From: CAYPHJ01 sp964410485 | Lineage (GTDB): Bacteria > Desulfobacterota > Binatia > UBA9968 | Assembly: GCA_964410485.1 (NCBI GenBank) | Contig: CAYPHJ010000057.1 | Location: forward strand, 1-28,684 | Length of the DNA stretch: 28,684 nt | Reading direction: 5' to 3' | Part shown: positions 15,691 to 23,755 of the stretch, in pieces | Numbering within the stretch: the stretch's first letter is position 1 | Layout of the letters: every line of letters starts with the position of its first letter | Made by a program: the position numbers and the translations under genes | The notes under the pieces: model-generated | The model's database searches: none | What the model saw: the letters and a program-made list of their open reading frames with translations, nothing else | What the model was told of the DNA's origin: nothing

Positions 15691-15731
15691 CATTCCGGCC
15701 GAGCGGGCGGACGCACGCGAGAGCCGGAATG
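15691..15731. repeat. ATTCCGGC-type palindrome
   Basis: CATTCCGGC (15691-15699) pairs exactly with GCCGGAATG (15723-15731). It resembles the CATTCCGGC/GCCGGAATG repeats dispersed through many proteobacterial intergenic regions. It sits about 37 bases before the O-methyltransferase start. Confidence 0.65.
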
Positions 15732-15767
15732 GATTAAATCGGTTGAAGTATTCCAGGGGGAGAAACA

Positions 15768-16403
15768 ATGATTGATGTTAGACCGATGGGTATTGAAGAA
15801 TATGCCGAGCACCACAGCAAGCCGTTGTCGGCGGTGCATGAAAAGCTCTGGCTCGAGACGTATTCTAAAACCCGCAACCCTGAAATGATGGTAGGTCCGT
15901 TAGAAGGTGCGTTTCTAAAAATGCTTGTGTTCATGACCGGAGCCCGGCGGATTCTCGAAATCGGCACATTTACGGGTTACAGCGCGTTGGCGTTCGCGGA
16001 GGCGTTGCCCAGGGACGGGAGAATTGTGACCTGTGACATCAATTCTGAAACAATAGAAATCGCCAAACGTTACTTTGCTGAAAGCCCTCACGGCCAGAAG
16101 ATAGACGTCAAGCTAGGTCCGGCCTTGGACTCGCTGAAATTGATTACAGGCCCCTTCGATCTCTGCTTTGTTGATGCGGACAAGGAAGCGTATGGCGAGT
16201 ACTACGACGCCTGTATGGAGTTGGTTCGGCCCAAGGGCTTGATCGTTTTGGACAATATGCTCAGAAGCGGCCGAGTGCTCAACCCGAGGGATGCCGGCAC
16301 GAGAGCCATCGATAAGCTAAACAAGAGAATCCGCAGCGATTCGCGAATCCAGAACGTGCTCTTGCCGATCCGGGACGGTATTATGCTTGTGTACAAACTG
16401 TAG
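15768..16403 (+). CDS. class I SAM-dependent O-methyltransferase (CCoAOMT/COMT-like)
   Basis: The 211-residue protein resembles caffeoyl-CoA/catechol O-methyltransferases. It has the SAM motif ILEIGTFTGYSALAFAEALP at 62-81, an acidic SAM-ribose position in VTCDIN (Asp90), and the divalent-metal triad Asp136 (FVDADKEAY), Asp162 and Asn163 (VLDNML). Bacterial homologues methylate catechols, flavonoids or small phenolics in the cytoplasm. A GGGGGA ribosome site precedes the ATG. The natural substrate cannot be inferred; co-location with UbiD and SDR genes in the wider window would fit aromatic metabolism, but they are not in one operon. Confidence 0.9.
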   Translation: MIDVRPMGIEEYAEHHSKPLSAVHEKLWLETYSKTRNPEMMVGPLEGAFLKMLVFMTGARRILEIGTFTGYSALAFAEALPRDGRIVTCDINSETIEIAKRYFAESPHGQKIDVKLGPALDSLKLITGPFDLCFVDADKEAYGEYYDACMELVRPKGLIVLDNMLRSGRVLNPRDAGTRAIDKLNKRIRSDSRIQNVLLPIRDGIMLVYKL

Positions 16404-16423
16404 AGGTGGGTTCAAAAACCACC

Positions 16424-17308
16424 CTACGCTGTGGCTCGCGCCAATGCATCGAGGGTTTTTGTCAAATCTTCGGGCAACGGAGCGCTCCATCTATGTTCGC
16501 AGCCCTGGAATGGAATGCTCAATCTGCTAGCGTGGAGAAACTGCCGGCGTAGCCCCCAGCGCTTGCGAAAGCGTCTGTTGAAACTAAAGTCTCCGTATTG
16601 CTGATCCATCACTACTGGATGGCCCAAGCTCGAGAAGTGCAGACGAATCTGATGCTTCCGACCCGTTTCAATCTTGACACGAACAAGAGTTGTGTCTGAA
16701 AACCTCTTTTGGACCTTGAAGCGAGTCACAGCACGTGATGGTTTTCCCTCCCTCCCTGGCAAGGGTCTGTCGATCCGTCCGGTATCATCCTGAAGTCGTC
16801 CGGCCAACAAACAGAGATACTCCTTAAAGATCTTTCCGTCTTCGAACGCCTGTTCAAGTTCTTCTGCCGCCTCGGCAGTTTTGGCTACGACGAGGACACC
16901 CGAGGTATCTTTGTCTAGACGATGCACGAGCGTGGAGGTGCCGTTATTGCGGTATTTAGCTTCGATCATTCCGATAACGGTGTGGCGCTTTAGGACTGTT
17001 TTGCCTTCGTGAACCGCCACTCCCGCGGGTTTGTTGATTACGAGAATCTGGTCGTTCTCGTACAGGATTTGTAAATCCCGCGCTGGTCCGACGATATTGG
17101 CGCGGTGACGAGGTATTTCGGCAAACGGTATGTAGATGTGAATTCGATCGCCCGGCTGAACGGTGGATTCCGGGGTTGATCGCCGGCCGTTGATGCGTAC
17201 GCCATTTTTGCGGAAGAGCCGCCTGATGTACCCGATGGGGAAGCGTTTTTTGAGGACATTCTCCAGCCTCTTGCCACCTTCACTAGCTGCAGCGACGATC
17301 TCCTCCAT
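16424..17308 (-). CDS. RluA family pseudouridine synthase
   Basis: The 294-residue protein has an S4 RNA-binding domain at about 12-60 (RLENVLKKRFPIGYIRRLFR) followed by the RluA catalytic domain with INKPAGVAVH at 91-100 and the catalytic HRLDKDTSG at 129-137 (Asp132). It isomerises uridine in rRNA; RluC or RluD-like specificity is likely from the S4 domain but not provable here. ATG 17308. It converges with the O-methyltransferase gene with only a short gap carrying a small GGTGG/CCACC hairpin. Confidence 0.92.
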   Translation of the reverse strand: MEEIVAAASEGGKRLENVLKKRFPIGYIRRLFRKNGVRINGRRSTPESTVQPGDRIHIYIPFAEIPRHRANIVGPARDLQILYENDQILVINKPAGVAVHEGKTVLKRHTVIGMIEAKYRNNGTSTLVHRLDKDTSGVLVVAKTAEAAEELEQAFEDGKIFKEYLCLLAGRLQDDTGRIDRPLPGREGKPSRAVTRFKVQKRFSDTTLVRVKIETGRKHQIRLHFSSLGHPVVMDQQYGDFSFNRRFRKRWGLRRQFLHASRLSIPFQGCEHRWSAPLPEDLTKTLDALARATA

Positions 17309-17424
17309 ACTGCTCCAGAATTAAATGGAGAGCGCCCGCTCGGTCAAGAGCGACATCGAAAAACCTCGGAAAGATGATGTCCGCAGATCGCAGGCCTTTG
17401 AGACCCGAGCTCAAGAGCATCATA

Positions 17425-17475
17425 TCCGCGCAGGCGTGAATCCGGCCTGTCAGAGCTGGATGCCGCCTGCGCGGA
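17425..17475. repeat. CGCGCAGGCG palindromic repeat
   Basis: TCCGCGCAGGCG (17425-17436) pairs perfectly with CGCCTGCGCGGA (17464-17475). The interior GAATCCGGCC/GCTGGAT looks like a worn copy of the widespread CCCGC...CTGGATTCCCGC dispersed repeat. It is the main content of the 250-base gap between the metallothionein stop and the RluA-type gene's start. No gene was seen there. Confidence 0.65.
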
Positions 17476-17558
17476 AAACAACGAATCCATTCTCCAGGCA
17501 CAAAATACTATTACTCTGGAGACCCGTGGGGTGCCGAAAGCGGGTCCGGCTACCCGTG

Positions 17559-17717
17559 TCAGCCGCAGTCTGGGTGGCCGCACTCACATTCCTCCGCGGC
17601 GGAAGTTTCGCCATTGGCGCAGTGTTCGCTGCAGTAATATTCGTCGTCCTTGAAAATAGCTTTGCCAGGCTCCACTTCGCAATCGCATTCGGGGTGAGCG
17701 CAGTAGTCTTCTGCCAT
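17559..17717 (-). CDS. small prokaryotic metallothionein
   Basis: The 52-residue protein has eight Cys (6, 11, 13, 29, 33, 44, 46, 51) and three His (8, 32, 48) in the bacterial metallothionein arrangement: CAHPECDCEV, then KAIFKDDEYYCSEHCANG, then CECGHPDCG. SmtA/BmtA proteins bind Zn, Cd or Cu in a cytoplasmic thiolate cluster for storage or detoxification. Compared with SmtA from memory, one N-terminal Cys is replaced by His. I start at ATG 17717 because it follows AAAGGAGGTGAA, an almost perfect ribosome site; the frame extends upstream without family sequence. Its separation from the transporter genes (236 bases) suggests its own promoter. Confidence 0.9.
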   Translation of the reverse strand: MAEDYCAHPECDCEVEPGKAIFKDDEYYCSEHCANGETSAAEECECGHPDCG

Positions 17718-17730
17718 AGCATTCACCTCC

Positions 17731-17773
17731 TTTTCGTATGAAGCGACAGGCAGTTCTCGTGCCATTACGAAAA
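17731..17773. promoter_or_regulatory. inverted repeat upstream of the metallothionein gene (possible operator)
   Basis: TTTTCGTA (17731-17738) and TACGAAAA (17766-17773) are exact reverse complements 27 bases apart, and the near arm begins 13 bases before the metallothionein start. A metal-responsive repressor site is conceivable, but it does not match a site I know. Confidence 0.3.
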
Positions 17774-17810
17774 GCCGGTGGGGCAACGAAGACGTGTTGC
17801 AAAACCAGGA

Positions 17811-17942
17811 ATGTCCCCTGTATCAGAAAAGTGCGAGTGTCTTGTTTTCAGGACAGACGAGAGGTCAGCCTCGCGTCCCGAATCCCGGGTCTCGCGTTGG
17901 GAGCGAGGATTATCCTATAGCCGAGAGTTAGCCGAGAGTCGA
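17811..17942. repeat. GTCTCG-type repeat bordering the ABC importer, downstream side
   Basis: CGGGTCTCGCGTTG (17886-17899) occurs in the same orientation at 21316-21329, and ATGTCC(C/T)CTGT also occurs at both borders. Here further degenerate units (CCGAGAGTTAGCCGAGAGTC) follow. The rest of 17718-17953 holds the metallothionein leader and nothing else recognised. Confidence 0.55.
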
Positions 17943-17953
17943 GATGCCCTTCA

Positions 17954-18760
17954 TTATCGGCCGCCGCCTTGGAGTCGGTCCTGTAACGCATCGCCCACGA
18001 GGTTAAGCGCCAAGACGGTCAGCATGATCGCGATGCCCGGGTAGGTCGTCAGGTGTGGGGCGACTAACAGGAATTGCCGTCCCTCGTTGAGCATGGAACC
18101 CCAGGAAGGTGTTGGGGGTTCGACACCCAAACCTAGAAAGCTCAAACTACCTTCCGCAATAATCGCCCCTGCCAGGCCAAAGGTCGCTTGCACGAGCACA
18201 GGCGGTAGAAGGTTGGGAAGCAAATGAAAAAGGATGACACGGGCCGGCTTACACCCCATGGCGCGCGCAGCATGAATAAATTCTCGCTCTCGCAACGTGA
18301 GGATTTCGCCGCGAACCAGCCGTGCATAACCGGTCCAACCGATCAAAGAAAGCGCGAGAATCACATGGTCCAAACCGGGGCCAAGAACGGCAGTAAAGGC
18401 AATGGCAAGGAGGATCCCTGGAAATGCCAATAAGATGTCCACCAAACGCATGATCAGCTGATCAATCCAACCTCCGAGATATCCCGCAAGGGAGCCAATC
18501 ATTAAACCGAGTGAGAGTGAAAGAGCGACTGTGGTAAGCCCAACCAGGAGTGAGATGCGGGCGCCATAAATGAGGCGGCTTAAGATATCCCGGCCTAATT
18601 TATCTGTGCCGAGCAGGTGTTCGGCTGAATACGGGATCAGATCCCTTTCTAAATTGTGGCGGAGAGGGTCGGTCGGTGCCAGAAAAGGCGCGAATATCGC
18701 CGCTGCGCCGAGCACTACAAGAATACAGCAGCCGAGATATAGAGATGCTTTAGTTGCCAT
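17954..18760 (-). CDS. ABC transporter permease, dipeptide/oligopeptide type (DppC-like)
   Basis: I start at ATG 18760 (268 residues, MATKASLYLGCC), which overlaps the end of the upstream permease by 11 bases; an ATG 15 codons earlier lengthens the overlap. It has one N-terminal membrane segment followed by PTDPLRHNLERDLIPYSAEHLLGTDKLGRDILSRLIYGAR, the DppC hallmark region, and a permease core with the EAA loop FIHAARAMGCKPARVILFHLLPN. The end SLSFLGLGVEPPTPSWGSML is canonical. It forms the inner-membrane channel with the DppB-like protein. No ATPase gene follows; the next minus-strand gene is the metallothionein. Confidence 0.9.
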   Translation of the reverse strand: MATKASLYLGCCILVVLGAAAIFAPFLAPTDPLRHNLERDLIPYSAEHLLGTDKLGRDILSRLIYGARISLLVGLTTVALSLSLGLMIGSLAGYLGGWIDQLIMRLVDILLAFPGILLAIAFTAVLGPGLDHVILALSLIGWTGYARLVRGEILTLREREFIHAARAMGCKPARVILFHLLPNLLPPVLVQATFGLAGAIIAEGSLSFLGLGVEPPTPSWGSMLNEGRQFLLVAPHLTTYPGIAIMLTVLALNLVGDALQDRLQGGGR

Positions 18761-19673
18761 AGCTGATTCGAGGATCGACAAAACGGTAAACGATATCCGT
18801 GACAAAATTTACGATGATATACGAAACCGCAATCACCAGGATACACCCCTGCACCAAAGGGTAGTCACGTGTCTGAATTGCCTGAACGGTCAGACGACCG
18901 ATGCCCGGCCAACTGAAGATGGTTTCGGTGATGATGGACCCGGCGAGTAGGCCGCCGAACTGCAGGCTCATAACGGTGATCACCGAAAGTAAAGCGTTGC
19001 GCAAGGCGTGCTTCAGCCATACTTTTGCTTCGCTCAGGCCCTTCGCACGGGCGCTGCGGATATAATCCTCATTGATTACTTGAAGCAGCGTGGCGCGAAG
19101 AATGCGCGTCAGGATAGCGGTCATTCCCAACCCCAACGTGATCGATGGAAGCATCAGGTGGCTGAAGTCACCACGGCCCGAGACCGGGAACCATCCGAGA
19201 TGGATCGCAAAGACGATCATCAACAAAGGCCCGAGCCAAAAATTCGGCATGGACACTCCAAATAAAGAAATGAACAGGCACCCCCGATCCGGCCATGAGC
19301 CTCTGTGAACTGCGGCGAGCAGAGCTAGTGGCAATGACATGAGGACAGCGACTGCCATCGCTGATAACGTCAACTCCAGGGTGGCGGGTAGGCGAGTGCG
19401 GATCAGGTCCGCGACACTTTCCTGCTCGTAAAGTGACTGTCCTAAATCCCCCATCAGGATACGGGCGAGGTAGTTGCGGTACTGAAGCAGCACGGGCTGA
19501 TCCAGACCCAGATGCCGCCGCAACTCTTCCTTATCGCTTGCGGTTGCGGTCTCGCCCAACATGACTTCCACCGGATCGCCGGGAACAAAGTGAATGAGAA
19601 AAAAGACCAGAGTAAGCGCCCCAAGCAAGGTGGGCGCAAGCAACACCAGGCGCTGGCAGACGTAGCGTTTCAC
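18750..19673 (-). CDS. ABC transporter permease, dipeptide/oligopeptide type (DppB-like)
   Basis: The 307-residue protein begins MKRYVCQRLVLLAPTLLGAL with the typical first membrane helix and FVPGDPVEVMLG periplasmic segment, then has about five more helices. The EAA-type loop (YIRSARAKGLSEAKVWLKHALRNALL) contacts the ATPase, and ITETIFSWPGIGRL near the end is diagnostic of DppB/OppB permeases. Its start overlaps the stop of the binding-protein gene (ATGA), and its end overlaps dppC. Substrates in this family range over peptides, nickel, opines and glutathione. Confidence 0.92.
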   Translation of the reverse strand: MKRYVCQRLVLLAPTLLGALTLVFFLIHFVPGDPVEVMLGETATASDKEELRRHLGLDQPVLLQYRNYLARILMGDLGQSLYEQESVADLIRTRLPATLELTLSAMAVAVLMSLPLALLAAVHRGSWPDRGCLFISLFGVSMPNFWLGPLLMIVFAIHLGWFPVSGRGDFSHLMLPSITLGLGMTAILTRILRATLLQVINEDYIRSARAKGLSEAKVWLKHALRNALLSVITVMSLQFGGLLAGSIITETIFSWPGIGRLTVQAIQTRDYPLVQGCILVIAVSYIIVNFVTDIVYRFVDPRISYGN

Positions 19674-21247
19674 AGAGGAGGAACCCGAAGAGAGACTTGT
19701 TTTAGGGATGAAAAATCACCGTCCGGGCGCAGGACAAAGCCGGTAAGAGAAGGGTTTTTCACGGCGACGTTTTTCACCCACCAAAGCGGAATGTACGGAA
19801 GATCGCGTGCGACGATTTGTTGCGCCTCTGCGTAAAGACGTTTGCGCTTGGTCACGTCCGGCGTGCTTCGCCCATGCTCAAGCAATCGATCAAGTTCGGC
19901 ATTGCTGTAACGGCCACGATTGTTGCCATGCGGGGGCATGCTGGCCGAATGAAAGATTTGATAATAGATATCCGGGTCCTGAATGCCGACCCAGGCGAGC
20001 GAGAACAGATGAAAGTTGCCTTTTCTCACATCACTGTAGAATGTGCCCCATTCATAAGACCGGATTTCCAACTCAATGCCGACTTGCTTCAACTGATCCT
20101 TGAACGCCTCGGCAATTCTTCTTCGCAGGTCAATATTTGTCGTTTTAAACGAGAGGCGAAACCGCACTGCCGGTCCGTCCCCGTCCGGATCAGGATAGCC
20201 AGCTTCGTCCAGCAATCTTTTGGCCTCTGTGGGATCGTAGCGCCACTGCAGGATCGTTTCATCGTATGCCCAGTTGAAGGGTGAGAGCAGGCTGTTTGCC
20301 GGAAGCGCCAGATCTTTTAAAAGATGGCGAATGATCGCCTCTCGATCTATTGCCAGCGCGAGGGCCTGCCGCACCTTCTGGTGGCGCAAGATGGGATGGG
20401 TCAAATTCATACCGATGTACTGAAACGTGGTCCCCGGTTGGGCTTCTATGAGCGCATCGGTGTTGCGCTTTAGCCACGGAAGCATGTCGGGTTCGATATC
20501 ATTTTGTAACAGATCGATGGTCCCTTGCTTGAATTCGAGCACGCGAACCATTGCATCCGGGATGATCTTAAACACCAGACCAGCGACATTGGGGGGGCCG
20601 CCCCAGTAGGAGGGGTTTGCTTTCAAGGTCACGCGTGTTCCGGGTTCCAACGATTCCAAGATAAACGGTCCGGATCCCACAACCCGTGTCCGCGCGGAAT
20701 CCGTTGGCGTGCCGGATCCACCTTCCACAATCCCAAATGTAAATTGTTCCACAAACGGCGCGTGAGGTTCGGACAGTCGAAAAAGCACACGGTGCGGGCT
20801 CAAGACTTCGACCGCCTGGAGGGGCTTTAAAAGCGCCCGTTTCGGAGAACGACTTTCCCCGTGCAGAATCGATTCATATGTGTATTTCACATCGGCCGCC
20901 GTCAAAGGCTTGCCGGTGTGAAACCTGACGTCGGGGCGAAGCTCGAACTGATACGTCCTCTCGTCCAACATACGCCAGCTCTGCGCCAGCTGTGGTTGCA
21001 ATTGTAACCGTTCGTCCGAGCGCAGGAGAGAATCATAGAGCAAACGACTTATGCGGGTGGAGTTGGCATCCGTTGAGTAGCGCGGATCGAGGTGGAGCGG
21101 CTGGCTTTCGATGCCCACAACAGCATATCCGGGAGGTCGATCGGGCGACGAGGAGTCGCGACAACCAACAGCAAGCAGCACAAGGCTGATCAGAACAATC
21201 AACCTGGCAGCGCCACGTTGTACACCCAAGTACCTAGCCCCAATCAT
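19670..21247 (-). CDS. ABC transporter substrate-binding lipoprotein (family 5, peptide/nickel type)
   Basis: The 525-residue protein is a periplasmic solute-binding protein. A signal sequence ends in a lipobox LLAVGC with Cys29 as lipidation site. The mature part shows family-5 features: LHLDPRYSTDANSTRISRLL, YQFELRPDVRFHTGKPLTAADV, GSGPFILESLEPGTRVTLKANPSYWGG and KVRQALALAIDREAI. It presents a ligand to the two permeases encoded downstream (ATGA overlap with dppB). The ligand is not revealed; nothing nearby points to nickel or a specific peptide. ATG 21247 has no strong ribosome site. The three-gene set lacks dppD/dppF, so it depends on ATPases encoded elsewhere. Confidence 0.92.
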   Translation of the reverse strand: MIGARYLGVQRGAARLIVLISLVLLAVGCRDSSSPDRPPGYAVVGIESQPLHLDPRYSTDANSTRISRLLYDSLLRSDERLQLQPQLAQSWRMLDERTYQFELRPDVRFHTGKPLTAADVKYTYESILHGESRSPKRALLKPLQAVEVLSPHRVLFRLSEPHAPFVEQFTFGIVEGGSGTPTDSARTRVVGSGPFILESLEPGTRVTLKANPSYWGGPPNVAGLVFKIIPDAMVRVLEFKQGTIDLLQNDIEPDMLPWLKRNTDALIEAQPGTTFQYIGMNLTHPILRHQKVRQALALAIDREAIIRHLLKDLALPANSLLSPFNWAYDETILQWRYDPTEAKRLLDEAGYPDPDGDGPAVRFRLSFKTTNIDLRRRIAEAFKDQLKQVGIELEIRSYEWGTFYSDVRKGNFHLFSLAWVGIQDPDIYYQIFHSASMPPHGNNRGRYSNAELDRLLEHGRSTPDVTKRKRLYAEAQQIVARDLPYIPLWWVKNVAVKNPSLTGFVLRPDGDFSSLKQVSLRVPPL

Positions 21248-21301
21248 TCACAATGACCAGTGGTATCGAACGATGAGCCTTCCGGGAAATGTCCTCTGTC
21301 C

Positions 21302-21371
21302 AAAGTCTCGGGTCTCGGGTCTCGCGTTGTGGTGGGGAGAACTCAAGACTTCAGACCTGAGACTCGGAACG
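21302..21371. repeat. GTCTCGGGTCTCG-type repeat bordering the ABC importer, upstream side
   Basis: Direct units TCTCGGGTCTCGGGTCTCGC (21306-21325) are followed by imperfect inverted units (CAGACCTGAGACTCGG, 21354-21369). It shares 14 identical bases with 17886-17899. It lies between the divergent binding-protein and ccsA-like genes. Confidence 0.55.
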
Positions 21372-21434
21372 ATTGAGTCTTTCGGCCGGAGGATAACCGT
21401 TTTCGTCGGTGCGGTCAATTTAGGTGAGCGCCAG

Positions 21435-21462
21435 TTGCGGGCATGCCTTTTTTCCCTATAAT
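21435..21462 (+). promoter_or_regulatory. candidate sigma-70 promoter of the haem cluster, giving a near-leaderless mRNA
   Basis: A perfect TATAAT (21457-21462) stands 16 bases after TTGCGG (21435-21440). Transcription would start at about 21468-21470, only some 7-9 bases before the ATG at 21477, and no ribosome site is present in that space. Confidence 0.55.
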
Positions 21463-21476
21463 ACCCGAACGAGTCC

Positions 21477-22298
21477 ATGGATCTAATCTTGTTGAAATTC
21501 ACTGCGGCTTTGTATCTTGTCGCTACGGGGGGATTTATCCTTTACGTGGTGTTTCAGCGCGATTCCATGTCAAAGCTGGCACCGCTGGTTCTCCTGAGTG
21601 GATTTGTGGTGCATACCGCTGCGTTGGTCACGCACTTTCTGCAGATAGGCTATCCGGCGGTTGCCCAATTTCGCGAAGCCCTGTCGTTTTATAGTTGGCT
21701 GCTGGTTGCCGGGTATCTTTTGGCGCAGCTCAAATATCGCCCCACTGTATTGGGATGCGTTATTGCCCCCTTGGCTTTCCTCATGACCCTGGCGAGCTTT
21801 GCTTTCGGTACCGCTCCCGGAGAGCTGCCGCCGGAGCTCAAGACATATTGGCTACCACTCCATGTCACTCTCGCCTACCTTGGAAATGCGGCCTTTGCCT
21901 TGGCGTTTGGCGTGAGTCTGATGTATTTGTTTCAGGAATATCGACTGAAGCAGAAGAGAATGACTTCGCTGATGATGCGGTTCCCGTCGCTGGAAACACT
22001 CGACCACATGAACTATGTATTCCTGGTGTGGGGACTGCCCTTGATGACTTTGGGGATCATTACGGGCAGTATGTGGGCGGGGGTTTATTGGGGCAGCTAC
22101 TGGTCGTGGGATCCACGCCAGATATCCTCCGGCATTGCATGGTTATTCTATGCGGCGCTGCTGCATGGAAGGATCACGGCGGGATTGCGTGGAAGAAAGG
22201 CGGCGCTTCTGACGATGGTGGGTTTTGCTGTGGTTCTCGGCTATTTTCTGTGGGGAGACAGCGTTTTTCCCAGCCGGCATGGGGGGCGGTTTGAATAG
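21477..22298 (+). CDS. CcsA/HemX-type cytochrome c assembly membrane protein
   Basis: The 273-residue integral membrane protein has about eight hydrophobic segments and the tryptophan-rich haem-handling motif WGSYWSWDPRQ at 205-215, shared by CcsA, CcmC and HemX. His residues in LVTHFLQIG, LHVTLAYLG and ALLHGRITAG are candidate haem ligands. CcsA-type proteins carry haem to apocytochromes in system II; HemX, the hemA neighbour in Bacillus, is thought to affect glutamyl-tRNA reductase levels. With hemA three bases downstream and no ccsB/resB partner nearby, the HemX-like role is plausible, though a true CcsA is not excluded. The start is next to a consensus -10. Confidence 0.85.
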   Translation: MDLILLKFTAALYLVATGGFILYVVFQRDSMSKLAPLVLLSGFVVHTAALVTHFLQIGYPAVAQFREALSFYSWLLVAGYLLAQLKYRPTVLGCVIAPLAFLMTLASFAFGTAPGELPPELKTYWLPLHVTLAYLGNAAFALAFGVSLMYLFQEYRLKQKRMTSLMMRFPSLETLDHMNYVFLVWGLPLMTLGIITGSMWAGVYWGSYWSWDPRQISSGIAWLFYAALLHGRITAGLRGRKAALLTMVGFAVVLGYFLWGDSVFPSRHGGRFE

Positions 22299-22301
22299 GC
22301 G

Positions 22302-23585
22302 ATGAACAAAGAAATCGTCGTCGTTGGACTTAACCACCGTAGCGCGCCGATCGACCTGCGCGAAAGCGTTGCCTTTGAGCATTCCTACGTACGAGACGCC
22401 CTGGAACAGCTGCGTACTTTTTCGGCGATCCATGAAGGCGTGATCCTTTCAACATGCAATCGGGTCGAAATTGTTGCCGTTTCCTCCCATGGCCCAATGG
22501 CATTCGAACAGATAAAATCCTTCCTTTCTACACATAAACCGGCACGGAAACACGAGGGTCTCGAAGCCCATCTTTACATGTATCGCGGCACCGACGCGGT
22601 GCGCCATCTCTTTCGAGTTGCCTCGAGTCTCGACTCCATGGTGGTTGGCGAGCCACACATACTCGGGCAGCTTAAAAGCTACTATGGCAAGGCGCAAAAA
22701 GAGGGAACGGTTGGCGCGATTCTGCATCGCTTGTTTCACCGCTCCTTTTCAGTGGCCAAGAGAGTGCGCTCAGAAACCGGGATTGCCAGCCGGGCCGTGT
22801 CGATCAGCTCAGTGGCAGTCGATCTCGCCAAGAGAATCTTTGACCGCTTCGAAGATAAAACTGTGATGTTGATCGGGGCGGGCAAGATGGGAGACTTAAT
22901 GGCCCGTCATCTCAAGAGTAGCGGTGTACAAAGCTTGATGGTAACCAACCGCACTTTCGACCGAGCGGTGGAACTGGCGGCCGCAATTCACGGCAATCCG
23001 ATTTTGTTCGAGCAGTTTCCGCTATACTTGAAGCTTGCCGATCTGGTGATTGGCTGCGCTACGGCCCCGGAAATTCTTGTGGATGCGGCCATGGTGGAGA
23101 AGGTTCTAAAGGAGCGGAAGCAGACGCCGATGTTCTTCATCGATATCGGCGACAAGAGGAATTTCGATTCACGAATCAACGACATCGATAACGCATACCT
23201 CTACAACATTGATGACCTCAAAGGGGTGGCGGATGAAAATCTTCAGGAACGCGCTATCGAAGCGGACAAGGCGGAAGCAATCGTTCAGGAAGAAGTTTAC
23301 CGATTTGTTGCCTGGCTCGATTCTTTGGAGCAAGTTCCAACCATTGCCGCACTCAAACAAAAGTTCGAGGACATCCGGAAAAAGGAGCTGGAAAAATCCC
23401 TTACGGGTAGCTTGAAAGATCTCTCGGAGAAGCAACGACAGGCGCTGGAAGATATGACTGCAGCGATTGTTAATAAGCTCCTGCACAATCCGATTTCGTT
23501 ACTGAAGAATCCCCGCGCTCAAGATGAAGAAGACATTCTGTACATTGCGGCACTGAAAAAGCTTTTCGACCTGGACCGCAAGTAA
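22302..23585 (+). CDS. hemA: glutamyl-tRNA reductase
   Basis: The 427-residue enzyme reduces glutamyl-tRNA to glutamate-1-semialdehyde with NADPH, the first committed step of C5 haem synthesis. Catalytic Cys52 lies in ILSTCNRVEI (48-57). GEPHILGQLKSYYGKA, the nucleotide-binding LIGAGKMGDLMARHL and the C-terminal dimerisation helix (LLHNPISLLKNPRA) are all present. It starts at ATG 22302, three bases after the ccsA-like stop, so the two are cotranscribed. No hemL for the next step is in the window. The C-terminal 60 residues are helical and charged, as usual. Confidence 0.96.
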   Translation: MNKEIVVVGLNHRSAPIDLRESVAFEHSYVRDALEQLRTFSAIHEGVILSTCNRVEIVAVSSHGPMAFEQIKSFLSTHKPARKHEGLEAHLYMYRGTDAVRHLFRVASSLDSMVVGEPHILGQLKSYYGKAQKEGTVGAILHRLFHRSFSVAKRVRSETGIASRAVSISSVAVDLAKRIFDRFEDKTVMLIGAGKMGDLMARHLKSSGVQSLMVTNRTFDRAVELAAAIHGNPILFEQFPLYLKLADLVIGCATAPEILVDAAMVEKVLKERKQTPMFFIDIGDKRNFDSRINDIDNAYLYNIDDLKGVADENLQERAIEADKAEAIVQEEVYRFVAWLDSLEQVPTIAALKQKFEDIRKKELEKSLTGSLKDLSEKQRQALEDMTAAIVNKLLHNPISLLKNPRAQDEEDILYIAALKKLFDLDRK

Positions 23586-23667
23586 GAAAGCGAAATGGGG
23601 CGAGCCTCAAAGAAATTGTTTTTCGGTTTTCGATGGATGAAATCCGGAATAATGCCGCTAACTCCGT

Positions 23668-23693
23668 TCGCCCTGAGCTGCGTCGAAGGGCTC
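23668..23693. repeat. CCCTGAGC...TCGAAGGGCT repeat upstream of the GIY-YIG gene
   Basis: CGCCCTGAGCTGCGTCGAAG followed by GGCT is a copy of the CCTTCGAC/GCTCAGGG dispersed repeat. A partner copy in a different arrangement sits at the end of the GIY-YIG gene (24029-24057), so the small gene is bracketed. The rest of the 170-base gap after hemA holds nothing I recognise. Confidence 0.6.
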
Positions 23694-23755
23694 CGAGAGG
23701 TAAGTAGTGCTTGTCGAAATTTAGCGGAATCAAGCGGTCAAGAAGCGATAGAATT

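Noticed and set aside
17283..17501. 72-codon minus-strand frame overlapping the RluA-type gene start
   Set aside because: It runs through a dispersed palindromic repeat and the RluA-type coding region in another frame, with no family likeness or ribosome site.
17718..17786. Longer N-terminus of the metallothionein
   Set aside because: AAAGGAGGTGAA directly before ATG 17717 fixes the start, and the extra 23 residues have no metallothionein character.
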